Both the position numbers and the translations under genes were made by a program. The notes below the pieces were generated by a model. That model saw nothing but the letters and a program-made list of their open reading frames with translations. It was not told where the DNA came from and made no database searches. Shown here piece by piece: positions 18,709 through 27,311 of a stretch of 64,000 bases of DNA; position 1 is the stretch's first letter, and each line of letters begins with the position of its first letter. This stretch comes from Chitinophaga rhizophila (GTDB taxonomy: Bacteria; Bacteroidota; Bacteroidia; Chitinophagales; Chitinophagaceae), in contig NZ_JAICCF010000001.1 of the NCBI RefSeq assembly GCF_019492185.1, positions 1,302,001 to 1,366,000 of the forward strand, read 5' to 3'.

Positions 18709-21099
18709 TTAATCTTGTTTAAAAATCTTGTTGAACCGACCTTTTTTCACGGAGCCATTCTTGGTGTCATCCGTATAACCATACCCATATCCCTGGCCGT
18801 TGCCGTAGCCATAGCCACCGCCATAACCATACGCATAACCAGGTACACCGCGCATTTTCAGGCCATTGAATACAATATTCAACTTGCCGAGATCTCCTTG
18901 TTCGTACAGGTCTTCAATCATCTTCAGATTGAACTTAGGCGTTCTTTCGTGACGTACTACATATAGCGTCGCATCAGCAAATGGTGCAAGCAAACGTGCG
19001 TCAGTTACAGGGCCTACAGGCGCAGAGTCAATAATCACATAATCAAATGATGCTCTCAGGGTCGCAAGTAATTGCTCCAATCTACCGTTCAAAATCAACT
19101 CAGTCGGATTTGGCGGTATTACACCTGCAGAAAGCAGGTACATATATTCATTGTTCTCTATTGGCTGCTTCAGAATATCATTCAGTGATGAATGACCCAC
19201 CAGGTAATTACTGATACCCGGATGATGCGGTACATTGAGGATCTTACTCACCTTCGGCTTGCGAAGGTCAAACTCCAGCAATACCACCTTCTTTTTAGTC
19301 AGGGAAAGACTCAGTGCAAGATTTACTGCAATAAAGCTCTTTCCTTCACCAGATATGGAAGATGTGACAAGTATCGTTTTGTTGTCACCATTGATACCAA
19401 TATAAGATAAACTGGTACGTAAAGCCCTGAACTGCTCGGCAACAGGCGTACGCTTACCTTCAGTGATAGCAATAGCGCCATTCTTGTCAAACATAATCTC
19501 AGCGATGATCGGAGCAGATGTGCCTTTCTCAATATCTGAACGGAACATCACCTTGTTATTCATCAGGTCTTTCACTGCAATGAATGCTGCTACCACAGCC
19601 AGACCAGCGATGATTGCCAGCGCCATCACCATTGATTTCTTCGGACTGAACGGAAAGCTCTCTGCTTCCGCCAAGTCTACTATGCGGCTGTCAGAAATAG
19701 CAGCTGCATACTGCAGTTGCGTTTCTTCACGTTTCTCCAGCAGGAAAGTGTAGATGTTATTTTTAATCTGTTGCTGCCTGCTCACTTCCAGCAAAGTTTT
19801 CTCCTTGCTTGGTACGCCTCTCAGCATACTCATAAAGCGGTTATTCTGTGCAGTCAGTTTAGACCTTGCCGCTTCCAGGTTAGCACGTAAGCTGGTGATG
19901 TTATCCATGATAGCAGGTCTCAATCTTTCTGCCTGCGCATTCAGACTAGCCAGCAGCGGACTGTTTTCACCTGTTGTCTTTTTCAGTCTCTCAATCTGCA
20001 GCTCTGATTCCTGCAGTTTGCTAAGCAGACCCAATAATGTTGCATCAGCAATACCTAAAGTAGCCGGTACAATGTTATCTTCTGACTTTCTACCTTTCAC
20101 ATATTCTTCAACGGCTGACAATGTAGATAACTGCATGTCTGCTTCGCTCATCCTCACATCGTTATCCTGCACGGCATTGAGGAACAGTTTGCTCTGCTCA
20201 CTGATATCCACGATACCTGCATTTGTCTTATACTCCTGTATCTCGCCTTCTACCTGGCTCAGTTCTGCAGTAATAATACGCAGCCTGTCTTCCACGAAAG
20301 CCATTGTTTTAGATGCAGTCTTATTCTTATCATCAATAGATGCCGCATCATATTCTTTCATCAGCGCATCCAGCAAGTCCATACCTCTTTTAGGTACAGC
20401 ATCTACATACTCAAGTCTGAGTACATTTGAATTTTTGGTGGCGGCAGTGATCTTAAGATTGCTCAGGAACTGGCCAGCAAGCGCTTTATCGCCAGCAACA
20501 CGCAGGTAATAACCTTCACCATGCTCACCGGAAGGATTGAAACCAGGCATTGGTTTAATGACCATGCGTCCCCATTTGGTATGCACTGTGTCATTTACCG
20601 GGTATGTCTTTCCATCCAGGGAAACTTTACCACCTTTATAATCATAAGTTACATCCACTACTGTATTTTCCATCGGATCAATAAGATCAGCATCGATGAA
20701 GTTGAACTGAAGTGGTCCTTTCTTATAAAGAGAAATATCTCTGATTCTACCTCTTTCAAATAGTTCTCCGTAGAGATTAAGATTCTTTACAACTGCTTTC
20801 GCAATTGTTCTTGATTTCAGTATTTCGATCTCGTTATCAACTTTTTTACCTCTGCCCAGCGGGTCCATCATTTCAATAATAGAACTTTCACCAGGGCGGG
20901 TATCTTCTTTGATTAACAGAGAAGAAGTGATTTTGTAAAGCGGGGTTGCATATCTCAGATAAACATATGCAATTGAGACAGAAATTATGGACGCAATCAC
21001 AAATAAAGGCCAGTAAGGCTGATATTTATGCCTGATCATTTCCAGGAGACCTGTATGTTCCTCTCGCTTTGTGCGCGTATTAATTACTTTCTGTTGCAT
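18709..21099 (-). CDS. Wzc-like polysaccharide co-polymerase with tyrosine autokinase domain
   Basis: ATG 21099 (MQQKVINTRTKREEHTGLLE) is chosen; an in-frame ATG at 21111 is possible. The about 796 residues contain an N-terminal membrane segment (WPLFVIASIISVSIAYVYLR), a Wzz domain, a long coiled region, a second membrane segment (MVMALAIIAGLAVVAAFIAV near 500) and a bacterial tyrosine kinase domain: Walker A SSISGEGKSFIAVNLA, A' LEFDLRKPK and Walker B YVIIDSAPVG. The end is rich in Gly and Tyr, with about ten tyrosines in 25 residues, the usual autophosphorylation cluster. It controls chain length and export with the Wza-like protein. Confidence 0.95.
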   Translation of the reverse strand: MQQKVINTRTKREEHTGLLEMIRHKYQPYWPLFVIASIISVSIAYVYLRYATPLYKITSSLLIKEDTRPGESSIIEMMDPLGRGKKVDNEIEILKSRTIAKAVVKNLNLYGELFERGRIRDISLYKKGPLQFNFIDADLIDPMENTVVDVTYDYKGGKVSLDGKTYPVNDTVHTKWGRMVIKPMPGFNPSGEHGEGYYLRVAGDKALAGQFLSNLKITAATKNSNVLRLEYVDAVPKRGMDLLDALMKEYDAASIDDKNKTASKTMAFVEDRLRIITAELSQVEGEIQEYKTNAGIVDISEQSKLFLNAVQDNDVRMSEADMQLSTLSAVEEYVKGRKSEDNIVPATLGIADATLLGLLSKLQESELQIERLKKTTGENSPLLASLNAQAERLRPAIMDNITSLRANLEAARSKLTAQNNRFMSMLRGVPSKEKTLLEVSRQQQIKNNIYTFLLEKREETQLQYAAAISDSRIVDLAEAESFPFSPKKSMVMALAIIAGLAVVAAFIAVKDLMNNKVMFRSDIEKGTSAPIIAEIMFDKNGAIAITEGKRTPVAEQFRALRTSLSYIGINGDNKTILVTSSISGEGKSFIAVNLALSLSLTKKKVVLLEFDLRKPKVSKILNVPHHPGISNYLVGHSSLNDILKQPIENNEYMYLLSAGVIPPNPTELILNGRLEQLLATLRASFDYVIIDSAPVGPVTDARLLAPFADATLYVVRHERTPKFNLKMIEDLYEQGDLGKLNIVFNGLKMRGVPGYAYGYGGGYGYGNGQGYGYGYTDDTKNGSVKKGRFNKIFKQD

Positions 21100-21150
21100 G
21101 GCACTCAACACAAATTTGTAGGATGAATTATTGGAATAACATCAGTTCAG

Positions 21151-21945
21151 CTAGTTAACGATCAACCTGTCAAGCGTAAGCACTATCAATGATAATGTAC
21201 TGATGATGATTGGTATTGTAGTTCGGCTGCCGGTTGCTACAGCGACTTTCGATTTATTTGGCTCGACATACACAACATCGTTTGACTGCAAATAATAATA
21301 TGGAGATGTAAGTATTTCTGAACTATTGAGGTTAAGTCTTTTAATCGTCTTTTCGCCATTTACCTCGCGGATCAGGAGTACATTCTCTTTTTTCCCGTAA
21401 ACAGTAATATCTCCAGCCATTCCCAAGGCTTCGAGTACTGTAATTTTTTCACTTGGAACAGTCACCACTGTAGGGCGGGCTACTTCGCCTATTACTGTTA
21501 CCCTGTAATTGAGAAAGCGAATGGTCACTACCGGATCTTTCATCAGCTTGCGACTATCCAGTTCGTTTCTCAGATACGCTGTAAGTTGCGCTTTGGTAAG
21601 TCCTTCTGCTTTGACCTGTCCGAGCACGGGGTATTCTATATTCCCTTGCTCATTTACCATGTAACCCGTTGTTTGGGTGCCAACTCCTGCGATTCCTGTG
21701 GATGCAACACTTGGGGTGTTAAATACAATAGCATCCTCGGGGTTCATACTACTAACAACAATTTGTAATACGTCATTTTTATGTATTACCGGCTCGAAAT
21801 TTCCTTTTACGGGAGCAATAACAGTATCAGAAAGATTGTTAAAATACACTGACTTCTGTGTACTGACACAAGATGTAAAAAAGAAACAGCAGATAAGGAC
21901 CGGAACAACAAAGATATAACGTAAATAATCCTTCTTTAGAATCAT
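21151..21945 (-). CDS. Wza-like polysaccharide export lipoprotein
   Basis: The 264-residue protein has a lipoprotein signal (hydrophobic core VPVLICCFFFTSC, lipidated Cys about residue 26), a polysaccharide-export domain (PVIHKNDVLQIVVSSMNPED and IEYPVLGQVKAEGLTKAQLT) and an SLBB domain (GEVARPTVVTVPSEKITVLE). A hydrophobic helix closes the chain (IPIIISTLSLIVLTLDRLIV). It should form the outer-membrane channel that works with the Wzc-like protein. It is the first structural gene of the operon, 40 to 50 bases ahead of that gene, and follows the response-regulator gene by 144 bases. Confidence 0.94.
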   Translation of the reverse strand: MILKKDYLRYIFVVPVLICCFFFTSCVSTQKSVYFNNLSDTVIAPVKGNFEPVIHKNDVLQIVVSSMNPEDAIVFNTPSVASTGIAGVGTQTTGYMVNEQGNIEYPVLGQVKAEGLTKAQLTAYLRNELDSRKLMKDPVVTIRFLNYRVTVIGEVARPTVVTVPSEKITVLEALGMAGDITVYGKKENVLLIREVNGEKTIKRLNLNSSEILTSPYYYLQSNDVVYVEPNKSKVAVATGSRTTIPIIISTLSLIVLTLDRLIVN

Positions 21946-22020
21946 CTTACCGTTTTGAATATTTAAAGGTTTTTCTTCCGCGCTTTCCGTGATACAATAT
22001 TAGTTTATAGCCTTAGTCGG

Positions 22021-22087
22021 CACTACTACTATTTAGAGTAAAAAACGCAGTGATAACACAAACGTGCCTACTTACTCTAGTAGTGTG
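22021..22087. repeat. Imperfect inverted repeat upstream of the export gene
   Basis: CTACT-ATTT-AGAGTAA near 22026-22041 pairs with TTACTCTAGTAG near 22072-22083 across about 30 bases. It lies between the stop of the response regulator and the start of the export lipoprotein, where a promoter or attenuator for the operon is expected. Each arm carries a GAGTA/TACTC pentamer that also occurs as a close dyad in the divergent region at 23090-23106. Confidence 0.4.
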
Positions 22088-22089
22088 TT

Positions 22090-22794
22090 TTACAAAAGCG
22101 AGATCACATTCTCAAATGAAAGCATCTGAAAAAAAATCCAAGAATTCGTAATTAAAAAGAAAGAATACAAACTATTTGACCAGATTTTTGAAATTAGTTC
22201 TGATTTTGTAGCGACATTAAGTTTTTGATAAATCTTCTTTAAATGTTGATTTACCGTAAAAACTGTCACAAAAAGCTTCTCAGCCATCTCCTTATATGAG
22301 TAGCCTTCCTTGAGTAGCGCGAGTAATTCATACTCTCTTTTAGTGAGCTTGTGCTTAATATCTTCCAGGGGGTCCTTGGCGATATAATTAATCAGTAAAT
22401 GAGCAGCCTTGGGGGAAAGTGTACCACCTTCACTAACTGCATCCATAATTGAATGGTAAATCTCCATCAGGCGGCTGGTCTTTATTATATAACCACTCGC
22501 GCCCTGGCGGATAGACTCAATAACGTAATGTTTCCCATCGTGACCCGACAGAACGATCAATTTCGCTTCAGGATAAATGCGTTTCAGCTCCTGCATACCT
22601 TGTATGCCTGATTCCCCTGGCAGCGAAATATCCAGCAATATTACATTAACCTCCGTCTCTTTAAATGGAAGCGCTCTGAACTCCTCCATTGACTTACAAG
22701 CAAATACAACCTTACACTCCTGAAAATCTTCTAAAAACTCTTTGTAATTGTTCAACTGGAAATAATTGTCTTCTATAATTCCAATATTGATCAT
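22090..22794 (-). CDS. LuxR-type response regulator
   Basis: A 234-residue regulator: receiver domain at 1-120 with acidic pair E8/D9, phosphoacceptor D55 in VILLDISLPGESG, and K105 in YIIKT; a LuxR helix-turn-helix at about 149-204 (LTKREYELLALLKEGYSYKE, then the recognition helix FTVNQHLKKIYQKL). The last about 28 residues (from SLYSFFLITNSWIFF) are hydrophobic and unusual for this family. It is transcribed toward the export gene and diverges from a histidine kinase gene, so it probably controls polysaccharide production in answer to that kinase. Both links are inference. Confidence 0.93.
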   Translation of the reverse strand: MINIGIIEDNYFQLNNYKEFLEDFQECKVVFACKSMEEFRALPFKETEVNVILLDISLPGESGIQGMQELKRIYPEAKLIVLSGHDGKHYVIESIRQGASGYIIKTSRLMEIYHSIMDAVSEGGTLSPKAAHLLINYIAKDPLEDIKHKLTKREYELLALLKEGYSYKEMAEKLFVTVFTVNQHLKKIYQKLNVATKSELISKIWSNSLYSFFLITNSWIFFQMLSFENVISLL

Positions 22795-23223
22795 AGGGGT
22801 AAAAAGTTAGCAAGGTTCATAATTGATTCAATAAAAAAATATGGCATATAATTACGGCTTGGTTGTGCAAAAATAATTCCAAAAACGTGATTTTATAAGA
22901 CAATTTTGTAAATGATTGATGGTGAGAACAATAAAGATTAAGGTATTTACGCTACTACATCTAATGGCCTATGACTAATCTATTAATTTTTCTCATATAT
23001 GATCTTTTGGTTAACTTTTCTCGAAATTCACGACATGTGCTACTACTCAGGTAAAAATACGTCTTTAAAACTAATACGCACTAGATAATTACTCCTATAT
23101 TGAGTATTTTGCCTTTCAATTGTTGAAAAACTGTGTATGCAACACCTGTGGTGATTCTCTACATATTGTTGAGTCAGTTATCCTGTCATATTGCTGCACG
23201 ACCATCATTAAAAGTATCGAACA
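22795..23223. other. Divergent AT-rich regulatory region
   Basis: This 429-bp region separates the leftward response regulator from the rightward histidine kinase and has no gene-sized frame. It holds three short dyads: ATTGA-T-TCAAT at 22822-22832, TACTC-N7-GAGTA at 23090-23106, and TTTCAA-TTG-TTGAAA at 23114-23128. A candidate minus-strand promoter box lies at 22868-22875. Control of both transcription units from here is likely. Confidence 0.6.
22868..22875 (-). promoter_or_regulatory. Candidate -7 promoter box of the response regulator gene
   Basis: On the minus strand this reads TATTTTTG followed by C, matching the Bacteroidota TAnnTTTG consensus. Transcription would start about 70 bases before the ATG at 22794. 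A TTG lies about 25 bases further upstream, wider than the usual 19, so support is moderate. Confidence 0.35.
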
Positions 23224-23952
23224 ATGGACTCCGCTAATCATGTTGAAAACAACGCATTACTCAGCAATGCAAGTAATGTTATTGCCATCACTGCACATGA
23301 ATTTAAAACGCCGCTAACCACCATCACATCTGTGGTTGACCTACTATCAGCCAAGCTGAAAGCAGATCAACATATGAACGCATTCTATGAAAAACAACTG
23401 GCGAGAATTACTACAGAAGTCTTTTCTTTGAACAGTATGGTTGATGAGATGCTGACAATCAACAATATAGTCTCGGGGCACATTGAGGCGGTCAAAGAAC
23501 TTATTGACCTCAGCAATTATGTACTTCCCTTAAAAGAGCAGTATCATGCCTATATTGAAGACAATCGACAGCCCGAAATTGTTTTGACTGGCACACCAAA
23601 AAAAATTTACGCCAGCCCGGCCCAAATCACCCGAATACTTACTAACCTCGTCAGCAACGCCTGTAAGTACTCCAGAGACAAAGCCCCGGTTATACACCTG
23701 GACTACCAGGAACATGCAGCTGTCATTACCGTGTCTAACGACGGTATAGGTATCCCCGAACAAGATCTGCCTTACCTCTTTGACCCCTACTTCCGGGGCA
23801 GCAACACCGCAGGCATAGCCGGTACCGGACTCGGTCTTAGCATCGTTAAATCATTCACCGCCGCTAACAACGGCAATATCACCGTTACCAGCTCTCCTGA
23901 TAAAGGCACGGTTTTTACACTTGCTTTCAAGTATCCTGATACCTGTAAGTAA
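23224..23952 (+). CDS. Short sensor-less histidine kinase
   Basis: The 242 residues contain only a dimerisation/phosphoacceptor domain (H25 in ITAHEFKTPLTTI) and an ATPase domain (N box ILTNLVSNACKYS at about 138-150, G1 DGIGIP at 173, G2 GTGLGLSIV at 200). There is no membrane segment or PAS/GAF input domain, so the signal must come from a partner or from the cytoplasm. A CheY-like gene follows after 9 bases, and a LuxR-type regulator diverges upstream. Phosphotransfer from this kinase to either regulator is inferred from position only. Confidence 0.92.
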   Translation: MDSANHVENNALLSNASNVIAITAHEFKTPLTTITSVVDLLSAKLKADQHMNAFYEKQLARITTEVFSLNSMVDEMLTINNIVSGHIEAVKELIDLSNYVLPLKEQYHAYIEDNRQPEIVLTGTPKKIYASPAQITRILTNLVSNACKYSRDKAPVIHLDYQEHAAVITVSNDGIGIPEQDLPYLFDPYFRGSNTAGIAGTGLGLSIVKSFTAANNGNITVTSSPDKGTVFTLAFKYPDTCK

Positions 23953-23961
23953 ATTATTCGC

Positions 23962-24336
23962 ATGAACGCCAACATTCTCCTGATAGAAGATAAAGCCGGA
24001 CTTCTGGACACATTAAAAAGTCTGCTGGAATTGCATGATTATACCGTTTTTACAGCCAGCCACGGAGCGGAAGGCCTGACCGTCGCCACCAGATACCTTC
24101 CTGACCTTGTTATAAGCGATATCTATATGCCAGTGCTGGACGGGTATGAACTACTCGACCGTTTTAAACAGGATCCGCAACTCTGTAAAATCCCCGTACT
24201 TATAACCAGCGCCAAGAACGATCCGCAGGAAATTGAAGACGTCCTGCAGAAAGGTGCGGCGGGTTACCTTACCAAACCTTTCGTATTTGCACATCTGCAC
24301 GAAGAAATAAAAAGATTATTGGTCAGGACTGCCTGA
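23962..24336 (+). CDS. CheY-like single-domain response regulator
   Basis: This 124-residue protein is a receiver domain alone: acidic E9/D10 in LLIEDKAG, phosphoacceptor D53 in VISDIYMPVLDGYEL, serine in VLITSAKND and lysine in YLTKPFVFAHL. With no output domain it must act by protein contact or as a relay or phosphate sink. It is 9 bases after the histidine kinase gene and almost certainly in one operon with it. Its final target could be the divergent LuxR regulator's pathway, but nothing in the sequence proves that. Confidence 0.92.
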   Translation: MNANILLIEDKAGLLDTLKSLLELHDYTVFTASHGAEGLTVATRYLPDLVISDIYMPVLDGYELLDRFKQDPQLCKIPVLITSAKNDPQEIEDVLQKGAAGYLTKPFVFAHLHEEIKRLLVRTA

Positions 24337-24733
24337 CACATACGTTCGCCACTATCCCGTCACTAAAGACTGCCTGTTAGCCAGGCAGCAATACCTGCTA
24401 CAAACGAAGTAGCGACCTTATAAACGTGGACTTGATCCGGAGAGTTCTTCCCCTGGTGTTGGAAGTGTAAAATGCTGGCTGATGATGCCAGAACTGCTAA
24501 AATGCTGTAAAACCTACCGGCAACTTAGGTTGATATTGCCCGTATACATATAATATAGATGTTTATCATAGGGTTTTCGGTGAAGGCTGCCCCTCCTACC
24601 GGCTATATATATAACAGATTGCTAAGCTGATTGCCACATTCGTCAATCAGCCATTGTCTTACTACGGATAAAATAACTTATAAATACTACGCATTGTTCA
24701 CTCACCAGTATACCTGGTTACCTTTCTCTGGCG
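24337..24733. other. Intergenic region, 397 bp, convergent ends
   Basis: The region separates the CheY-like gene from the leftward unknown gene. The only structure noted is a 7-bp hairpin (CTGCCTG at 24370-24376 with CAGGCAG at 24382-24388) shortly after the CheY stop; it has no T-run and is at best a weak terminator. I see no gene or RNA signature in the rest. Confidence 0.5.
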
Positions 24734-25498
24734 CTATTCCCGCCGGCACAATACAGGACCAGGTACATACTGTATAACCACCTGAGCAGGTACACCATTT
24801 ACGCTATATGCGGGTACTACCGCTGTTTGATCAGTACCAGGCTTAGTGCCTGTATCAGGCGTATATACTGCCAGGATATCGGCAGCTACCTGCTTGCTGT
24901 TACATACAGGCCGCCCTTCACACATCAACCTTACCTGCACTGCAATAATCAGTGTGCCTTTGCCTTCAATATCAACAGGCAATACAGCGCCATCGAAATG
25001 TACGCCTGCCTGTAATATCGTCTTTGTTGCCCTTACAGCCTTAATCTGCTGATAAGCAAAACTGATACGTGTAACTATTACCGTTATCTCCACTGCATCA
25101 CATCCTTTTACTGCCGGCAACGTCTGTGCAGGAATATACAACCTGCCGTCTGTGCCCATGTAAGGCGCTACGCCAATTAACTGTGTAATGCCCGTACATT
25201 CATTGAAACGATAGCCGGTTAGATTGCATACCCGGTTGGAACGTCCCTTCATCAACAACTGGTTCATCCGGTTTACATGATGGCCATCGCACGGTATATC
25301 TAATGCGGGAATCAAAGCTTTGCGTACCAGGCATGCATGTTTACTGGCTATACCGAAACGTTGCGCCGCACGACGTGTAGCTGTTGTCTGCCTCACAATT
25401 GCGGGCATGCTGCGTAAATAGAATTTCCGGTTACGCCGGTAACCGATCATATTACCCAATCTGCCGGTGAACGTGATCAGCGATGTTTGTTTTGCCAT
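24734..25498 (-). CDS. Conserved protein of unknown function
   Basis: This 254-residue protein is not assigned to a known function. Its N-terminus is basic and glycine-containing (FTGRLGNMIGYRRNRKFYLR, then RQTTATRRAAQRFG), a pattern I associate with uncharacterised Bacteroidota proteins, perhaps related to the DUF6266 group. The rest is beta-rich with no signal peptide and no membrane segment; it has several cysteines (CNLTGYRFNEC, CEGRPVC). It stands alone, with a 280-bp gap upstream that holds a hairpin. The start at 25498 gives MAKQTSLITF and agrees with the N-terminal pattern. Confidence 0.8.
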   Translation of the reverse strand: MAKQTSLITFTGRLGNMIGYRRNRKFYLRSMPAIVRQTTATRRAAQRFGIASKHACLVRKALIPALDIPCDGHHVNRMNQLLMKGRSNRVCNLTGYRFNECTGITQLIGVAPYMGTDGRLYIPAQTLPAVKGCDAVEITVIVTRISFAYQQIKAVRATKTILQAGVHFDGAVLPVDIEGKGTLIIAVQVRLMCEGRPVCNSKQVAADILAVYTPDTGTKPGTDQTAVVPAYSVNGVPAQVVIQYVPGPVLCRRE

Positions 25499-25611
25499 AT
25501 TACTGGATACTGGTGAATATACAAGATACTACAGCCCTGTGAAGTGTTCAGCGGAACAGGTTTAATAATATCTAAGGCTTGGAGGAGAGTGATTAACATT
25601 CATACAAAACA

Positions 25612-25657
25612 AACACGAACAGCATTGAGCAATCATCAATGCTATTCGTGTTGTCTT
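25612..25657. terminator. Bidirectional hairpin terminator
   Basis: AACACGAA-C-AGCATTGA (25612-25628) pairs with TCAATGCT-A-TTCGTGTT (25636-25652), 16 bp with one mismatch and a 7-base loop. A T-rich tract follows on the plus strand and a TTGTTTTG tract on the minus strand. It most likely ends the leftward transcript of the secreted protein at 25779-27311. Confidence 0.7.
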
Positions 25658-25778
25658 TAGGTTTTTTCAATAATTTCCGGTCCTGCCATCTATGACGGCT
25701 GATGAATACAAGTAGTTATAGTCAATAATACATATGGTCTCAAATATCTTCTTATAGTATCGTTTTGTTAGTGATCAA

Positions 25779-27311
25779 TTATTTCACGAGCACAACAGAT
25801 CCGGTATAAGACTTCGGCTCGCTCTTGCTGGTAGTGAAAGTACATACATAGATAAATGCCTGCGGCGTTTGCGGCACACCATGTGAGTAACCATCCCACC
25901 CTGTCTTCGGATCGTTTGTCTGGAATACCAGGCTGCCCCACCTGTTATATACACTCAGCCTGTAATCAGTTATTGCATCATAGACCCTGGGACGAAACAG
26001 GTCATTATTTCCATCTCCATTAGGACTAAAAGCAGAAGGCATCATTACAAAGCAGTACTGATTGGGGGAAGTGATACTGGTATGGCCACCATCAACGCAA
26101 CCATTTGCATCTGCCACCTCGTACTGGTAATTACCTGCTTTCAGATTTGCCTGTATACTATCCGGCTGCCAGGCATATTCATTGACACGGTATTTATACG
26201 GACGGGTACCGCCATCTACCTCCCACCGGATGCTGCCATCGGTAACTTCACTACAGCTGCAGGGCGTAGTTGCTACTTGCCGTATCTGCAAAGGTTTGGG
26301 TTCTTTTATGAAGATGTTAAAGGTATCAGCGCATACCTGTTTGTCTTTCAATACAAACACGTAATTACCTGGTGTCAGCTGACGGAAGTCCCGCTCTTCT
26401 GTCTCCTTTCCGTTTAATGATAAGTCATAAGGGGGCAGTCCTCCGGTGATGTTTAAAGAGATGGCATTTTTGTTATCACCGGCACAGTCAGATATGGTGA
26501 CCTGCTGCGCTGCGTGAAGATCTGATTCTTCTACAGTCACCGCTCCTTTCGCCGTTACGCCATTGGCTGCTGTTACTGTTACAGCATACGTGCCCGCCGT
26601 TAGTCCTGATACCTCTGGCGTTGTATAATTACCAGGCGTCCACAGGTAAGTATAAGGCTCAGCACCTCCATTTACTTTTACCTGTACAGTACCTGTACCT
26701 GTTGTCTTACAGGAGGATGTGGCAGTCAGCTGTGTCCGTAGTATTTGTTTGATGGTAGACAGGTTATCTATGAATACCAGTACTCCATAGCTGCTGACAG
26801 GGCAATTCTCAGACGGATAAGCGTAAAACGAGATGTAAGTATGCGTTTTTTTCGGTGTAAATATCGCGTTCCACCGGTGCCAGGAAGTATCGGTAAAACT
26901 ACCGGAAGTCCATAACAGCTCAGCGGTATCTTTTGGAGAACTACCACCGAAGATCGCCAGGTTACCATAGCAATGTTTATGACCGTACATTTCATTGTAA
27001 GCAAGGTCAAAGGACATTGTGTAAGTCCTGTCAGCGATAAGTGGAGCAGGCAGTTCCTGCTCGATTCCTTCCCGGTATACCGGTCCGCCTTGTAGTCCGA
27101 CGAAAGTATTACCTGCGTTAGCTATTTTGTAGATACCCATTACGCCGGGCAGTACGTCCGGTGTATTGGCAGCTACAGTCCATCCGCCGGGAGCCACCTT
27201 TACACCAGGCGTTCCCTCCAGGGATGAATTTCGCAATGTAAGATGCTGTGCATACGCTACATTCAACAAACAGCTCAACAGCAAGATCAGAATTAGTACA
27301 CATAACCTCAT
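25779..27311 (-). CDS. Secreted SprB-repeat protein with gliding-motility type C-terminal domain
   Basis: The frame opens at 27383, but ATG 27311 starts a clean signal peptide (MRLCVLILILLLSCLLNVAYA), giving about 510 residues. A carbohydrate-binding-like domain follows (about 25-185), then SprB-like repeats (PYTYLWTPG, PYDLSLNG, PYKYRVNE) and the C-terminal domain PSAFSPNGDGNNDLFRP with YNRWGSLVFQT and GWDG. This ending is the type B signal of the Bacteroidota type IX secretion system. The protein is probably exported to or anchored at the cell surface, perhaps as an adhesin. Its ligand is unknown. Confidence 0.88.
   Translation of the reverse strand: MRLCVLILILLLSCLLNVAYAQHLTLRNSSLEGTPGVKVAPGGWTVAANTPDVLPGVMGIYKIANAGNTFVGLQGGPVYREGIEQELPAPLIADRTYTMSFDLAYNEMYGHKHCYGNLAIFGGSSPKDTAELLWTSGSFTDTSWHRWNAIFTPKKTHTYISFYAYPSENCPVSSYGVLVFIDNLSTIKQILRTQLTATSSCKTTGTGTVQVKVNGGAEPYTYLWTPGNYTTPEVSGLTAGTYAVTVTAANGVTAKGAVTVEESDLHAAQQVTISDCAGDNKNAISLNITGGLPPYDLSLNGKETEERDFRQLTPGNYVFVLKDKQVCADTFNIFIKEPKPLQIRQVATTPCSCSEVTDGSIRWEVDGGTRPYKYRVNEYAWQPDSIQANLKAGNYQYEVADANGCVDGGHTSITSPNQYCFVMMPSAFSPNGDGNNDLFRPRVYDAITDYRLSVYNRWGSLVFQTNDPKTGWDGYSHGVPQTPQAFIYVCTFTTSKSEPKSYTGSVVLVK

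Noticed and set aside
19754..20509. 251-residue plus-strand frame opposite the Wzc-like gene
   Set aside because: It lies wholly inside the strongly supported kinase gene, has repeated Leu/Ser-rich composition and no family features. It is an antisense shadow.
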